From NCBI GenBank assembly GCA_029532415.1, contig JAQOTA010000060.1:3968001-4032000 (forward strand): a stretch of DNA of 64,000 nucleotides. The letters are read 5' to 3'. Positions 24,322 through 36,420 of this stretch are shown here, in pieces (position 1 is the stretch's first letter; each line of letters starts with the position of its first letter). The stretch is from Marasmius tenuissimus. Its lineage: Eukaryota; Basidiomycota; Agaricomycetes; Agaricales; Marasmiaceae. The notes beneath the pieces are model-generated. The model saw nothing but the letters and a program-made list of their open reading frames with translations. It made no database searches and had not been told where the DNA came from. A program made the position numbers and the translations under genes.

Positions 24322-25531
24322 GGGGGAATTATTCTCACGGAAAAATGAGCTTTGGGCAGGATCAAACAAGACAGTGTCTTGATCAATCAACAAACCCTTG
24401 CCATCGTTGTCGATGCGAACAGGCAGAGATCCGCCTCCCTCGTCAACTTCAAACCAGAACTTGGATATAGAGCTGGTCATGTTAACTTTAGCATCAAAGA
24501 AGTACTCCACGAGTCCATCTAGTGAAATTCCGTGTTTAACCCCCATATCTGAGGCTTGTCGAGAGAAAGCGTGGTTAAATTGCAATGAACAACCTAACTG
24601 GGGACAGACAGAGCCCTGTCAGTCGCTCCAAAACAGGGTAACTTTGCGACTGGAGTTCTCATGGAGAAGCTAGGACGAGATTAGCCCGAGGTGGCCGTCT
24701 TCGGATTCATCTGGAACTCACTCATAGACTGGTCATGAATCTGTAAAATCCATCGTCGCTGGGAAATAGCCTGGTGGCGCCAACTTTGTCTTGATTGGTT
24801 CCACCACCTTGGTAAGTTTGACACCCTTTGGCACCGTGTTGATCATGCGCTCAAACAATGCAGCGCAAGTGCTTTCAAAAGCTTCAGGAGAGGCAAGACT
24901 GATGCCGTGTGAGTTTATTTTTAGACAAAAGCTAGACAGAGATCATACCTTTGCATCGTTGCATTACCATCACTCGAGAATATACGAAGATCGGAATTCG
25001 TCGTCGTGTTCGGTCCAGCTACGAGTGGACTGTGGGTAACACTTTGAAGGTAGCCAGTTACGCTGATTGCAGCATATGAGACAGACAGCCTCGATGAAGA
25101 TAGAACAGCACATACACGGTGTTTTCAAATTCAGAAGTATTGTCGAATAACTGGATGTTCTTCGGGACCGGAGAGTTTATGATTTCCAGAAAGTCGTCGC
25201 ATTGAACACCTCCCAATGAATGACCACAAGCTACTAGAGCAATCATCTCAGACTGGGTAAAGCCTTGCCACCTGAAAGACTCTGTGTGGGACTGAAGATC
25301 TTGGTGGGGCTCAGGGACAGTAGGAGGTCCAGTGGAGCTCGCATCAACGCATCCTCCTCTGAACGGTATGAGGGGTCTGCCTCAACTGGCAACAGCCATC
25401 ACTGCTCCTATTGCAATAAGGTCCGCCACTGTGAGGTAAGATAGCATCAGAGAATCATTTAATCATGGAGATAACCTACATCCAACTGCTGGGTCTGTAA
25501 AACCAATGGAGTCGTCTATTGAATCTGTCAT
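24322..25531 (-). pseudogene. Heme-peroxidase-like gene, 3' portion (split copy)
   Basis: The minus strand encodes, in order, the tail of an N-terminal exon (DSIDDSIGFTDPAV), YLTVADLIAIGAVMAVAS, and the proximal heme-ligand motif MIALVACGHSLGGV. Next come a segment reading HSPLVAGPNTTTNSDLRIFS with SSDGNATMQ, then CAALFERMINTVPKGV, and the C-terminal ISKFWFEVDEGGGSLPV and QDTVLFDP. This order matches basidiomycete plant-type heme peroxidases of the extracellular or peroxidase-like group. It is broken: a TGA follows MAVAS at the codon where the family has Cys, and another TGA lies in the FWSD segment. The 5' half is not adjacent. It continues at 38736-39164 beyond a 13.2-kb retrotransposon that inserted into an exon. 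Confidence 0.75.
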
Positions 25532-26094
25532 TGTTACGATTCACCCCTACTCCCACCAATGAGCGCCCACACAGACACCCTTCTCTGCCCAACTCACCCT
25601 TCCTCATCACCTTTCCCACCCATTCAAACATCTCTATAGACGACTCTGTGAAGCAAGTGGAGCTATGCATCCAGACCACAGCTCCAGACCATGCCCAGCA
25701 AACACCTCCACATGCCACCCAGAGTCATAACATATGAACAGCCACAACGACTCACACGATACTCGCAGCCACTCCCACAACAACTCAGTCCAACTACAAA
25801 CGACTCACACGCTCGCGACTCAGCACGACTCAGAGCGACTCCGGACCTAGACAGATTCCAGTATATAAGCCCAATGTACATACAACCTTTCCTCAGCTTA
25901 ACAACTTGGTTAATACACCAGTGAAAGCCCACCTTGACCCTTGACCTTTGACACTTAACCTTCGACACTTGACCTTCGACCATCGACACTTGACCTTTGA
26001 CCCTCGACACTTGACTCTTGATTCTCAACCTTCGAACCTCGCCCTCGCTTAAAAGAGTGACTTGAGAGGACACTAGCCGTGCCCTACCGTATCA
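25532..26094 (+). repeat. 5' LTR (563 bp)
   Basis: Starts TG and ends CA, and matches the rejoined 3' LTR (30547-30748 + 36827-36894 + 38484-38735). It preserves the uninterrupted target of both nested elements, at 25736-25739 (CATATGAACAGCC) and about 25806 (GACTCACACGC). It holds a TATA box and a block of short tandem repeats (about 25925-26040) of the type GACACTTGACCTTCGACC. That block is about 35 bp longer than in the 3' LTR. Confidence 0.92.
25862..25869 (+). promoter_or_regulatory. LTR TATA box
   Basis: TATATAAG lies in the middle of the 5' LTR and is repeated in the 3' LTR near 38540. The position suits the U3/R promoter of the retrotransposon. Confidence 0.6.
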
Positions 26095-26684
26095 CTTTGT
26101 TAAGCTCTCCTACTCTCACCTCACTTACACAAAAATCACCCACCCTGGCCAACCTATCCTTTGAATACCACTGCAACTTTGACCTAAACACCAACACCTA
26201 TTCCGACGAACCATACAGTATCAAAAACTACGACATCAAGGAACACATCCAAGAAGACCCCCGTTTCTTCCACCTCAAGTGGGTAGCATCCCATAGACTT
26301 GTTTGGGAAGTCAATGACAACGAGTGCCTAGTTCAAACACAATACCATCTCCTCGACATCACCTTCCTTAGAACAGATAGGATCTTTATTATCAACCGGC
26401 TCATCACCATCGCCCTGAATCAGTGGGTCTTTGAACCAGAACAAGTATTCCCGCGAACCCTCAGCAGAGACGACTTTGTACTACCCCCACCTGCAGAACT
26501 CTTTGGATTCCCCTTGTATCCCACTATCTCCGTCTACGAGTTCCCCCAACAACCCCCACAGGAACCCACACCAGCACCCCCATCACCAATCCATGTCGCT
26601 GATTCCCCCATCTACGTCCCCGACTCACCGGTCCTTTCTCCAATCTCCACTCCCAGTTCTATCATCACAACCCTAGACCACTAG
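26079..26684 (+). pseudogene. First frame of the gypsy element, start codon in the LTR
   Basis: An open frame of 201 codons begins at the end of the 5' LTR (PYRITLLSSPTLTSLTQ) and ends in a Pro-rich tail (PPQEPTPAPPSPIHVADSP). At its first codon the 5' LTR has GTG, whereas the 3' LTR has ATG at the same place (38720-38722). This suggests the start codon was lost in the 5' copy. Function unknown. Frames of this kind ahead of gag are known in basidiomycete gypsy elements. Confidence 0.45.
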
Positions 26685-27086
26685 AAACCCAACCTACTCG
26701 CCCACCATTTCACACAGCACTTCCCCCGAACCTCTGGTGGACCTTCCATGGAGGATCATACCACGAGGGTCATTATATTTCATTTGCATTAACGGATACT
26801 ACGCAGAAGCACTCTGGGAGCGCAACCAACAAACAGGAGAATTTGGGTGGAGCTATTGTGCAAAAAAACACCCCGCCCAGATAGCCCAGACGACAGCGAC
26901 CCTGGATCCGACCCCCCACCCAACGATCCCGACGACAATGCAATTAGCGACAGCTTCCGGTGAACTACAACCAACGCATTCTCTGAACTAAAGGAAAGGG
27001 GAATCAAACCCGAACGCTTCAAGGGCAACCGTGACAAAACAGATCGCTTTTGCTACGACTTCGGAAGATACCTACACTTCAACATC

Positions 27087-27992
27087 GTGTTCTACCCTAA
27101 GCAATCTGAACGGGGCCACCTCTTCCTATCCTCAATTGATCACCCCTGGGCAGATGCCCGCAGTCTTGAACTAGAAAATGACCGCTGGGACGATAGCATT
27201 CCCCAGAACAAGAAGCGATGGACAACTTTCGCAGACATCCGCCATCGATTCCAACAGGACTTTGGTGTGTGGGGAAGGAAAGGGAGGTCACAAGTGGTAC
27301 TAGAAGAGATATCCATGTCCGGGAACCTGGCAAAACTGGAGGAGTACATTGCTGCCTTTGAGCTTGCCGCCCCCTTCACTGGGTACAACGACGAGGCGCT
27401 TCTCCGGTTTTTCAAAGCAGGAATGAACCCCGGCCTACGCCGGGCAGTTGAAGGGATGGAACCCGAACCCAAGGGACTGCAAAAGTTTATCACAGCAGCA
27501 ATTCACAAGCAGAACCGTTTCGAACAGCAACAGGCAGAATCCAAGCTATGGAGGAAGCCAGCAGCCACCCCTGTAGTCAATGTTCGAGCAGTGCCACTTG
27601 CCCCTGCCCCCCAACAAACGACGCTATCCCGAAACCCATTCAATGGCACCCCAGTAGGAAAGCTCACCCCTGAGGAAAGGGAACGATGCATCAGGGAAGG
27701 ACGTTGTTTTAGATGCTGGCAACAGGGTCACAACACGCCACAGTGCCCCTCAAACATGGTACCTACAGCGCAACCCCAAGTAGCAACCAACAACCCCTTC
27801 CGGCGTAACCAGGCACCTACTATATGGGCCGCCACAGCTCCCACGACCAATCCTACTCCATCCACCTCCACAAACCCGTCTCCCCCTGCCCCTGCTGATG
27901 ACCCTGTCGCTTCCGTTACCCGTATGATTGGCCAACTTTCCCCAGAACAATCCACCGCCTTCTTTTCCCAATTCTCAAAAACGGATTTTTAA
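27087..27992 (+). CDS. Gypsy Gag polyprotein (capsid and zinc knuckle)
   Basis: About 301 codons, open, probably with its N-terminal part further upstream (the same protein sense reads from about 26990: KPERFKGNRDKTDRF). It contains the retrotransposon capsid-type region (WADARSLELE, WTTFADIRHRFQQDFG, LAKLEEYIAAFELAAPFTGY). A CCHC zinc knuckle CFRCWQQGHNTPQC near residue 207 would bind RNA. A Pro/Thr-rich tail follows. The first in-frame Met is at 27087, but the conserved region starts before it, so the start is uncertain or lost. The product would form the particle that packages element RNA. Confidence 0.75.
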   Translation: MFYPKQSERGHLFLSSIDHPWADARSLELENDRWDDSIPQNKKRWTTFADIRHRFQQDFGVWGRKGRSQVVLEEISMSGNLAKLEEYIAAFELAAPFTGYNDEALLRFFKAGMNPGLRRAVEGMEPEPKGLQKFITAAIHKQNRFEQQQAESKLWRKPAATPVVNVRAVPLAPAPQQTTLSRNPFNGTPVGKLTPEERERCIREGRCFRCWQQGHNTPQCPSNMVPTAQPQVATNNPFRRNQAPTIWAATAPTTNPTPSTSTNPSPPAPADDPVASVTRMIGQLSPEQSTAFFSQFSKTDF

Positions 27993-28045
27993 TCCACTCC
28001 CCTGCCGCACTGCCAGAGGGAGTTGTAAATAGAAGTACCTACGAC

Positions 28046-30546
28046 TTGCCAAACATGACGCATATCTATTCAAAATACCCAAGTGAAGTCAGGATCCCCA
28101 CCCTTACCAGAAACGAAAGGACTCCTCCCATCATTCTAAGAATTGAATTCATAGGCAAAGTCACAGGGAAAAAGATCGGTGCTCAAGCATTACTAGACAG
28201 CAGAGCAGAAGGAATATTCATCAACGACCGGTTCGCCAGAAATCACAACTTCACACTAACCCGAATCCCACAACCATTTCCAATCCGGAATGTGGATGGT
28301 TCAGAAAACACGCTGGGATGGGTGAAATACTGTACCAGGCAACGCATGAGGATACACGCTAGCAAAGGAAGTCACCACACAGAAGATATAGAATTCTACG
28401 TTGCAGATATCGGAGACAGTGACTTAATACTGGGGACTGATTGGTTGAAAAAACACAATCCCAACATCGACTGGGGAAAACACGCTATCAGCCTGGACCG
28501 TTGCCCAAACGACTGCGACCTGAAAAACCCACCAATTGTCAACATTGACACACAGAAGACAGGAAAACCCCAACCTGTGAATAAAATAGTGGGCAGTCGG
28601 AGAATGGTCAAACAGAAACACTCCCACACCCCTACTTTGAACAAAGAGCTTTGACAGCTCATGGAAGAAAGAAGAGAAGCAAAGAAACTCCCCCACGTCT
28701 TGTACACAGAAGATGAAGAGGAGCGGTTCCAGGTCCCTGAGGAGTGGGAAGGCCGAGCAATTGCATCGATACTAGGGAAGATCCCTCACGAATACAAGGA
28801 AATGTACCAGGAAACCCCAATATTAATAAGAGCAGCCTTCACCAGATCCCAACAACTGGCAGAAGAGCAACACCACAATCGCCGAACGAAGACCAAGGAA
28901 GAAATCATTCCTCACCACTATCATGAATTCCTGAACGTTTTTGACAAGAATACATCTGAACAACTACTGGAAAGGGGGGAATGGGATCATGCCATTGACC
29001 TAAAGCCGGAGTTCACACCACAAGCAGGGAAAACCTACCCCATGGCCCTGGTGGAGCAGATACAATTGGACAAGTTCATTGAAGAAGAGTTGAGGAAGGA
29101 ATACATCAGATCCAAATCACCCAACTCAAGCCCATTCTTCTTCGTAAAGAAAAAAGATGGCACCCTCGGATTTGGGAACTTCTATCACAGATTCATCGAG
29201 GGCTTCTCAACAGTTGGACACCCCCTATTCGACCTCACAAAGAAAAACCACACATGGGAATGGACAACCAAATGCGAAAAAGCCTTTCTTCAACTGAAAG
29301 CAGCCTTCCTAACCTCTCCTGTCTTGATCATGCCAGACATAGGGAAACCCTTCCGCCTCGAAGTTGATGCCTTGAATTATGCCACAGGAGGGATACTTTC
29401 ACAACAAGGAAACGATGGCAAATGGCATCCAGCAGCATACCTATGAAAATCACTGTCAGAAGCGGAACGAAACTATGAGATCCACGACAAAGAGTTACTC
29501 ACAATCATAAGAGCACTAGAAGCATGGAGACATTACCTGGAAGGAGCACCAACACGCATCAATATCTGGACAGACCACAAAAACCTCGAATACTTCCGTA
29601 CAGCCCGCAACTTGAACCGACGACAGGCCCGATGGGCCTTGTTCCTCACTAGGTTCGACTTTGAGCTGGTTCATAAACCTGGAACGACAAACAAAAGCGA
29701 CCCCTTATCGAGAAGAGCAGACCATAAATGGGGGACAGACGACGACAATAAAGACAGAATTTTACTCGACTCCACATTCTTCTGTATCAAAGCCCTTAGG
29801 AAAGGAATGGTATTGGACCTAGGAGACCCAGAGCTCCTTCGACGAATCAAGGAATCACCAAAGAGAGATCTTGAAGTACATCAGGCCCTCGAAGCACTAT
29901 TACGGGGAGGACCAAAGAACCTTGTGAAGCAACTCCAAGAATGGACACACGAGGATGGCCTAATCCTATACCAAGGAAAAGTATACGTACCAGCAGATGA
30001 AACACTACGAAGGGACCTTATGAAACAATTCCATGACAGCCCAATTGCAGGACACCCGGGATGCTTTAAAACGTATGAACTCCTAGGACAAGAATATTGG
30101 TGGCCAGGGATGTCCACATTTGTCAAGAACTATGTGGAAGGATGCACCAGATGCCAACTGACGAAACCAGACAACAACCCAACCCATGTGCCATTAATCC
30201 CAAACGAGACACCTGCCAGACCATTTTCCATAATAACCGCCGACCTCATCACCGATCTTCCTCTCTCCGACGGTCATGACTCTATCTATACTTGTCGTGG
30301 TCGACAGAATGTCCAAAGCGGTAGTACTCATCCCCTGCAACAAAACAATCGACAGCAACAGCACAGTGGACCTCCTTATCAAAAACGTATGGCGGTGCTT
30401 TGGACTGTGGGATAAAATGATCTCAGATTGAGGACCACAATTCGCAGGCAAAGTCATGAGAGGGATCTATGCAAAGCTGGGAATAGAATCCGGACTCAGC
30501 ACTGCCTACCACCCCCAGACAGGCAGAGAATCTGAGCGGTACAACC
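28046..30546 (+). pseudogene. Gypsy Pol, broken (protease, RT-RNase H, integrase)
   Basis: Protease comes first, with the active-site region reading LLDSRAEG (the usual Gly of the D-S/T-G triad is Arg) and the flap-side ILGTDWL. A TGA at 28652-28654 interrupts it in frame. The RT begins (WDHAIDLKPEFTP, PFFFVKKKDGTL) and then jumps at about 29168 straight to GFGNFYHRFIEGF, so the whole palm with the catalytic YxDD is deleted in frame. RNase H follows, with a TGA at 29444-29446. Integrase has the HHCC zinc region (HPGCFKTYELL, then CTRCQ) and its first catalytic Asp, then a frameshift near 30290 and a TGA near 30427-30429. Coding stops at about 30546, where pol is fused directly to the 3' LTR. 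The element could not move on its own. Confidence 0.85.
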
Positions 30547-31468
30547 GATTCACCCCCACTCCCACCAATGAGCGCCCACACAGACACCCTTCTCTGCCCA
30601 ACTCACCCTTCCTCATCACCTTTCCCACCCATTCAAACATCTCTATAGACGACTCTGTGAAGCAAGTGGAGCTATGCATCCAGACCACAGCTCCAGACCA
30701 TGCCCAGCAAACACCTCCACATGCCACCCAGAGTCATAACATATGAACCACTGTACCGGTCGGAGAGGTCACTTTTCATCCTACAATTTTGACCTATGAC
30801 TGGTGGTAGATTGACCAAGCCGTGGTTGAACTATAGGTTGAATTGTGACCTCAGAGTGCTAGGATGATCAGTGATCTATCCTGTATCAAAACACCGACCA
30901 CCCCGTGGAGGCGAGTTTGTAAAATCCTGGTTGAAAACTATCCTATATGACGTTGGATACCGGCCGCCAATATAGGTCGACCTCCAACACTATATCGGAT
31001 ATTGATTGACCATCAACTCACTCGATATGGTCCAGTTTGCGCTAAAAATGACTATTATATTGGTAGGTAAACCAATGGGGTCGTGCTAAAATACTGGGAA
31101 CAGACAGGTGTATATACGACAGTATATCATGAAATATGTACGCAGGAAAGGTAACGAAGGGACTGATAAAGTATAGGGAGCTGACTGGATGCAACGAGCG
31201 ACTGTAGTGAGTGTATTATGATTAAAAAGTCGATGTGGTACTGTAGTTTGTCGGGATGGAAGATTGGAAGACGGAGAACTCATGAATAATATGTTGACAA
31301 GGATGTACGGTATTCTGATGGGAATTCGAGTGGAAATGAATAAAGCGGAATGTTGAATGTTGTCAGACGGGGCCGGCGCTGGCAATGACCTGAACGGGAA
31401 TTAGAAGCGTCTTTACCTAAAGCAACAGCTGGCATCAGTACAGACGACGACATGCATATCCTGAGCAC

Positions 31469-32819
31469 TCACTCTTGACCAACAACCACCATGTTCCCGT
31501 GTGGTGCTACAAGACCTTTATTCACGTCCGCCGGCTGATTCTCCCTGCGTAACCCGGAACTCCTGGCTGCCTTTCCTGCTTTCTTTTGTTCCCGGGCTTC
31601 TCGGATCGCCTTGGCTTTGCTACCACGACTACCAGACAATGACCTGGCCTGAGCGTTTTTCTTCAGGTAAGCAAATTTCTCGGGTACGGTGAGCCAGCCA
31701 TGCTTGTAGGCAGTCTTACGCTTGTTTTTTAGGTATTGCTTTGCAAGCTTTTCAGTTGCCCAGTTGTTCTGGAAGCGAGCAAGGTAAGGTTGGTCAGCCC
31801 GGATCTGCGGCAACACACACATCTGGTTAGATTGATTAGACACGCAAAGAGGCCCGAAACTTACACTCTCAAACAGGTCTGCTTTCGTCTTTGGGGAGAT
31901 ATCCCTCCATGCCAACTCGTACCCGATTCGGGCGAAGCCCATATGGTCGTGAACACAACGCTGCGGACAAAACCAGTTGGTGGTGAGTAACTCTGACGTG
32001 AACTGGAAGAAGAGGTTACACCACCTGCAGACCACGGTATGTCATATCCTTCTGCTTCGAGCCAGCAAGCCCCATTGCGATTTGAATACTAAAATGCTTC
32101 CCAGCGACTCCCGATGGACGGGGGATGACAAGCACTTCATCAGAACCTTGCTGGGAGCTGGAACTGCGCTGGCTGGTTTCAAGGGTGTCGAATTTGGCCT
32201 TTAGGGCATCTCGGTCTTCCTGGAGTTTCTTGACAGCCGCTGGCAGAGATTTGCATCAAACGGTACGTGTAAATTTTGGTAGAATATATACCTTTCAATG
32301 ACTCAACAGTTTCCTCGGATTCCTCTCCAGGCATCTCAACATCTGTATCACCAGGGTCTCTCAATGATACCACGCCGGGCTCACCAGCGAAGGTGGACAT
32401 AGGTACGTTGCCTTCTGTGTCTCCTGTGTCTGCGTCACCAACATTCACCATCACAAAATCTTCATCATTGTCGCCAGAGTTCTTGTTCTCCTCGCCTCCA
32501 TTGGCAAGTCCCTCATCTACACTATCACCGTCACCTGCTTGGTCATCTTCTGAATCGTCAGCATTGAAACGAAACACCTCGAGCTGCTCTGTATGTTTTT
32601 TTTTTCAACTTGTAGGCCCGAAACTATCAAGTAGCAACACTGCTTACCTTGAATTCTAGAAGCAATTGCAAGAAGTTCGTCATAGCTGTAAGCACGATTC
32701 TCACCCATAACGGCAGACTTTGCTGACTTCGAAGCTCTGGTGGTCGAGTTCTTGGATTTCGGCGCCTTACTGGCAGGTTTGAGAGTCTTGTTCTTGGCTT
32801 TGGAAGAAGAAGCGGCCAT
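31469..32819 (-). CDS. CACTA accessory protein, five exons (371 aa)
   Basis: Exons on the minus strand: 32648-32819, 32292-32588, 32025-32239, 31865-31960 and 31469-31804. All introns are GT-AG and all joins keep phase (1116 nt). The N-terminus is basic (KAKNKTLKPASKAPKSKN). A long acidic Asp/Glu region follows, then a coiled-coil-like AAVKKLQEDRDALKAKFDTL. Then comes a conserved-looking segment VLVIPRPSGVAGKHFSIQIA, and a C-terminal block PYLARFQNNWATEKLAKQYL with KNKRKTAYKHGW. It lies inside the CACTA element and diverges from the transposase across 179 bp. I do not know a described function. By position it may be the counterpart of the second, DNA-binding protein (TnpA-like) that plant CACTA elements encode. 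No defect was seen. Confidence 0.7.
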
Positions 32820-32998
32820 ATCCCGGTGGCCGTGAAGATGCTGAGTGGGGGAGAAAGAAAAAGTGAAAGTGCTGGCAGTGTTGTTTTTTGTTTGTCTACT
32901 TTGTCGCCAGCCATTTCGCGCGTCATTGCATCTCCTTGTACATATGGATTCTCTACCCATGAAGGTATAGACACCTTTTCAACCACTTTGCTCCAATC
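32820..32998. promoter_or_regulatory. Divergent promoter region of the CACTA element
   Basis: This 179-bp gap separates the two divergent start codons inside the CACTA element, so both genes are presumably driven from it. I see no unambiguous TATA box. Confidence 0.4.
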
Positions 32999-35900
32999 AT
33001 GCCACTGAAAATTGAAGTTTGGTGCTCACTGTGCAACACCACCACCAGCCGGCGACATGAACTGGCTCACTGGCAAGATAATGCGAGACCATCTACAACT
33101 ACGCTCAATATTCAAATGCCGTCCGAGTCGTCTTCTGAGTCTGAAAGCTCAGATCTTGCGGAATCTGCCCCAGCAGCCAATACAGCCAACTTGCCATTAT
33201 TCCTGCCCTCTCCCCATTTGTCTCCTCTCAGCCCTCGCAAACCCATTGAATTCAGCCTTGAATCATGACAGTATTTACCTTGGAGTACATCCATAATCGA
33301 AGAAGCAGCTCGTGAGCTCGGTGCTACCCAAGACACCAGCAATTCCTGCATTCCTGACTGGCTCGCAGGTTACCCAGTAACCGAGGTCTACAACCCAGAC
33401 TCTGGCGAAAGCTGGGAAACATGGATCTCAAAACCAAGTCTGGATCTTAGCAAAACTGGGAGCGACTCGGAATTTTGGCCAGAGAGTGATGACTTTGACT
33501 CGGAGGATTTGGATACAGCGGAAGAAGATGTGGATGGTTTTGACTGGGAGGCGTTTGAGAGGGCAGCCAGAGGAGTTTCAGCCCTCAAGAGGCTCGGTGA
33601 GAGTTTCAAGGTAGATGTCGCCAATCTTGGTATGTGTCTACCCATGTTTTTGAAACCTTCTACTCATGCACAACCCCAGATAATCGGCTTTCAGACCTTG
33701 ACTATGGCATTTGCAAGGCTTATGCGTGGAAACTCCGCTCCCATGTTTCAGATGAGGCATATCGTTCCGCCCCAGAAGCCTTTGGCCCACGCCAGGGCGC
33801 TCCTCTCCCCAACCTCTATGGTCAACAAAAACGGCTGTTGTTCCTGTCGGGCTTCACTCCGCGAGAATATCATTGCTGTATTCGCTCATGTGTCTGCTTT
33901 TGTGGACCTCATGCTGAATTACACCACTGCCCTTACTGTAAGGAACTGCGCCTTACACCCGCTGGAAAACCTCACAAAATATTCACCTATATCCCCCTCA
34001 TCCCATGCCTTTGTGCTCTCTTCCGAAATCGTGATACAGCCAAGTTGATGCTCTACCGTCATCATCATGATGGCAAAAGCTCTTCTTCGGATGTAGTCGA
34101 AGACATTTTTGATGGTGCCAAGTACAAAGCACTTCTCAACAAGCCTGTACGAGTCGGGAGTACAATATATTCTCATACCTACTTCTCAGATCACTGCGAA
34201 GTTGCACTTGGCCTTTCCACCGACGGTTTTGTGCCATTCAAAAAGCGTAGCAAGACTGCATGGCCTATCATTCTCATCAACTACAACTTACCCCCCGATG
34301 TGCGCTGCCACCTTGAACATATACTTTCGCTCGGTGTCGTCTCGGGACCCACCAAACCACATGACTGGGACTTGTATATCTGGCCACTTATGGAGGAGAT
34401 GTCAGTACTGGCCACAAAAGAGGGTGTGTCAACATTGGATATCTTAACATCGAAGCTCTTTCCCTTGCGTGCACACATCCTCTCCGGTTTTGGTGACATT
34501 CCGGCCATGTCCCTGATCATGAAGATGAAGGGCCATAATGGGAAATTTCCGTGTCGGATGTGTATGATAGAGGTGCTACGCATACCCAATGGGAAAACCC
34601 ACTATGTACCTCTCACCCGTTCTTTTCACCCTGATGTTACCGGCAACTCGACTAAGCTTGAATCTTACAACCCATTTGACCTTCCCCTTCGAACCCCAAC
34701 CCAATTTCTGTCTCAGGCTGCCGAAGTGGAGTCACAGCCCACCAAAGCCGCTGCGGAACGCCTTGCAAAGGCATCTGGTGTTAAAGGGACCCCCCTGCTC
34801 TCGCGTCTTGGTTCTCTGAAGTTCCCCACCTCCCTTCCGTACGACTTCATGCACCAAGTTTTTGAGAACTTACTCCCGAATCTTGCCTTGCATTGGACCG
34901 GCCAATTCAAGGGCCTTGATGATGGTTGTGAGGATTACATTTTCCCTCCGACCGTCTGGGAAGCCATCGGAAAGGCTACTGCGAAAGCAGGTGACACGAT
35001 TCCCTTAGCGTATGGTGGCCGTGTGCCCAACATTGAGTCCAAGAGAAGCGAGATGAATGCTGAACGCTGGTTGTTCTGGGCTCTCTACATAGCTCCTGTG
35101 GTCTTGCAGAGGAGATTTATGAAGCAGACATATTACAAGCATTTTGTTGAGCTTGTTCGTCTCATTCACATCTGCCTACAGTTCACCATTACTTCCGATG
35201 AAATCGACGAACTTGAGAAGGGCTTCGCGCACTGGGTTGCCGAGTACGAACGGTATGTTGAACTAGCACCCCCGTGTTTCAGGCTTCTAGCTCACTAATC
35301 TGGATTTGCTTAGCATCTACTACCAAAGGGACCCAAACAGGCTTTCTGCATGTCCTTTGACTATACATGCCCTGTTGCATATCGCTCAGAGCATACGAGA
35401 CATGGGCCCAGTATGGTGTTATTGGGCATTTGTGATGGAGTGCTACTGCAGCACCCTGACTCCTGATATCAAGAGTCGTCGCTTCCCCTTTCGTTCTCTG
35501 GACTGCAATGTTGTTGAACGTGCTCAAATCACTCAGATTGGTCTCAAGTACGGGATCAGCAAGGAACTACGGTTCCACCGTCCCAAGGCTGGAGCCCCCA
35601 AAGGAAGCTTCAAATGCACGGAATGTAAGTCCGACGTTGCTCAAACTTTTCTGTTACGCATGGAAACTTAACTGACTCCTTTTAGACCCAGATTTTCGAC
35701 TTCTCCCGCCATTCCGTGCGGATAGACCTCCAGCTAACCTCGTTCAGTTTGCGATTGCTTCTAGCTTTGCAACTCACTTTGAGGTGAGCATCACCCGAGT
35801 GCGTAATGCACTGAAGACTGCAAGCATAGTCCAATATGGCAGTTTAACGCGTCTTGATTCGGAAGAGGGAGACACTATGTGGTGTCATTCGACCTACAAA

Positions 35901-36420
35901 CCCCAGGAGGACAGCAGGGATCCGATGTTTGTCCGGGTAAGTGTCGTGCAACTCGAATAATGCTGTCACGTCTATTCATTGCCTTCAAAATCGCTAATTC
36001 TAGTACGAAATGTATGTCAACCGGCACGAACGCAAAGCCAAGGTCAAGCCTGAGTACGACCTCCAGATCTTCTATGGGCAGCTTGATCACCTTTTTGTTG
36101 TCCGTTTCAAGGACCCGGAAAGCAATGAAACCAGAAAGCAGCTAGGTACGAGCACTGACGGCGAGAGCATCCAACACATTTACATTATTGCTGCCATGCG
36201 AAGATGTGTTCTGGGTGAACATACGTCTGCGGAGCTCAAAAGCCTGGACATTCACTTATATTCCAACATAGGTGCATTGGACGTTCTTGATGTTACAGCT
36301 GTTCAATGTCTTGTTGGAAGGGTACCCGCTACCCAGGCTGGATGGGCTATTATCGCCAGAAGCGGTGCCCTTGTTCGTGCTATCCCGGAGAGTTCAAACA
36401 GTGGTGAACTCAACAATTAG
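32999..36420 (+). pseudogene. Tnp2-like CACTA transposase, one in-frame stop
   Basis: Exons 32999-33629, 33680-35252, 35314-35624, 35686-35936 and 36004-36420, with GT-AG introns of 50-67 bp. A C2H2 finger (CSLCNTTTSRRHELAH) opens the protein and an acidic region follows. The large second exon holds Tnp2-family signatures: LPPDVRCHLEHILSLGVV, FGDIPAMSLIMKMKGHNGK with CRMC, and LPYDFMHQVFENLLPN. Later exons hold LTIHALLHIAQSIRDMGPVW and FYGQLDHLFVV. The only break is a TGA at 33266-33268 (codon 90) in the first exon; the same frame continues on both sides. Either it is a nonsense mutation or a very short intron (GTATTT donor at 33271) removes nothing useful. With that stop removed the protein would be of normal family length, so the element is recent but perhaps dead. 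Confidence 0.8.
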
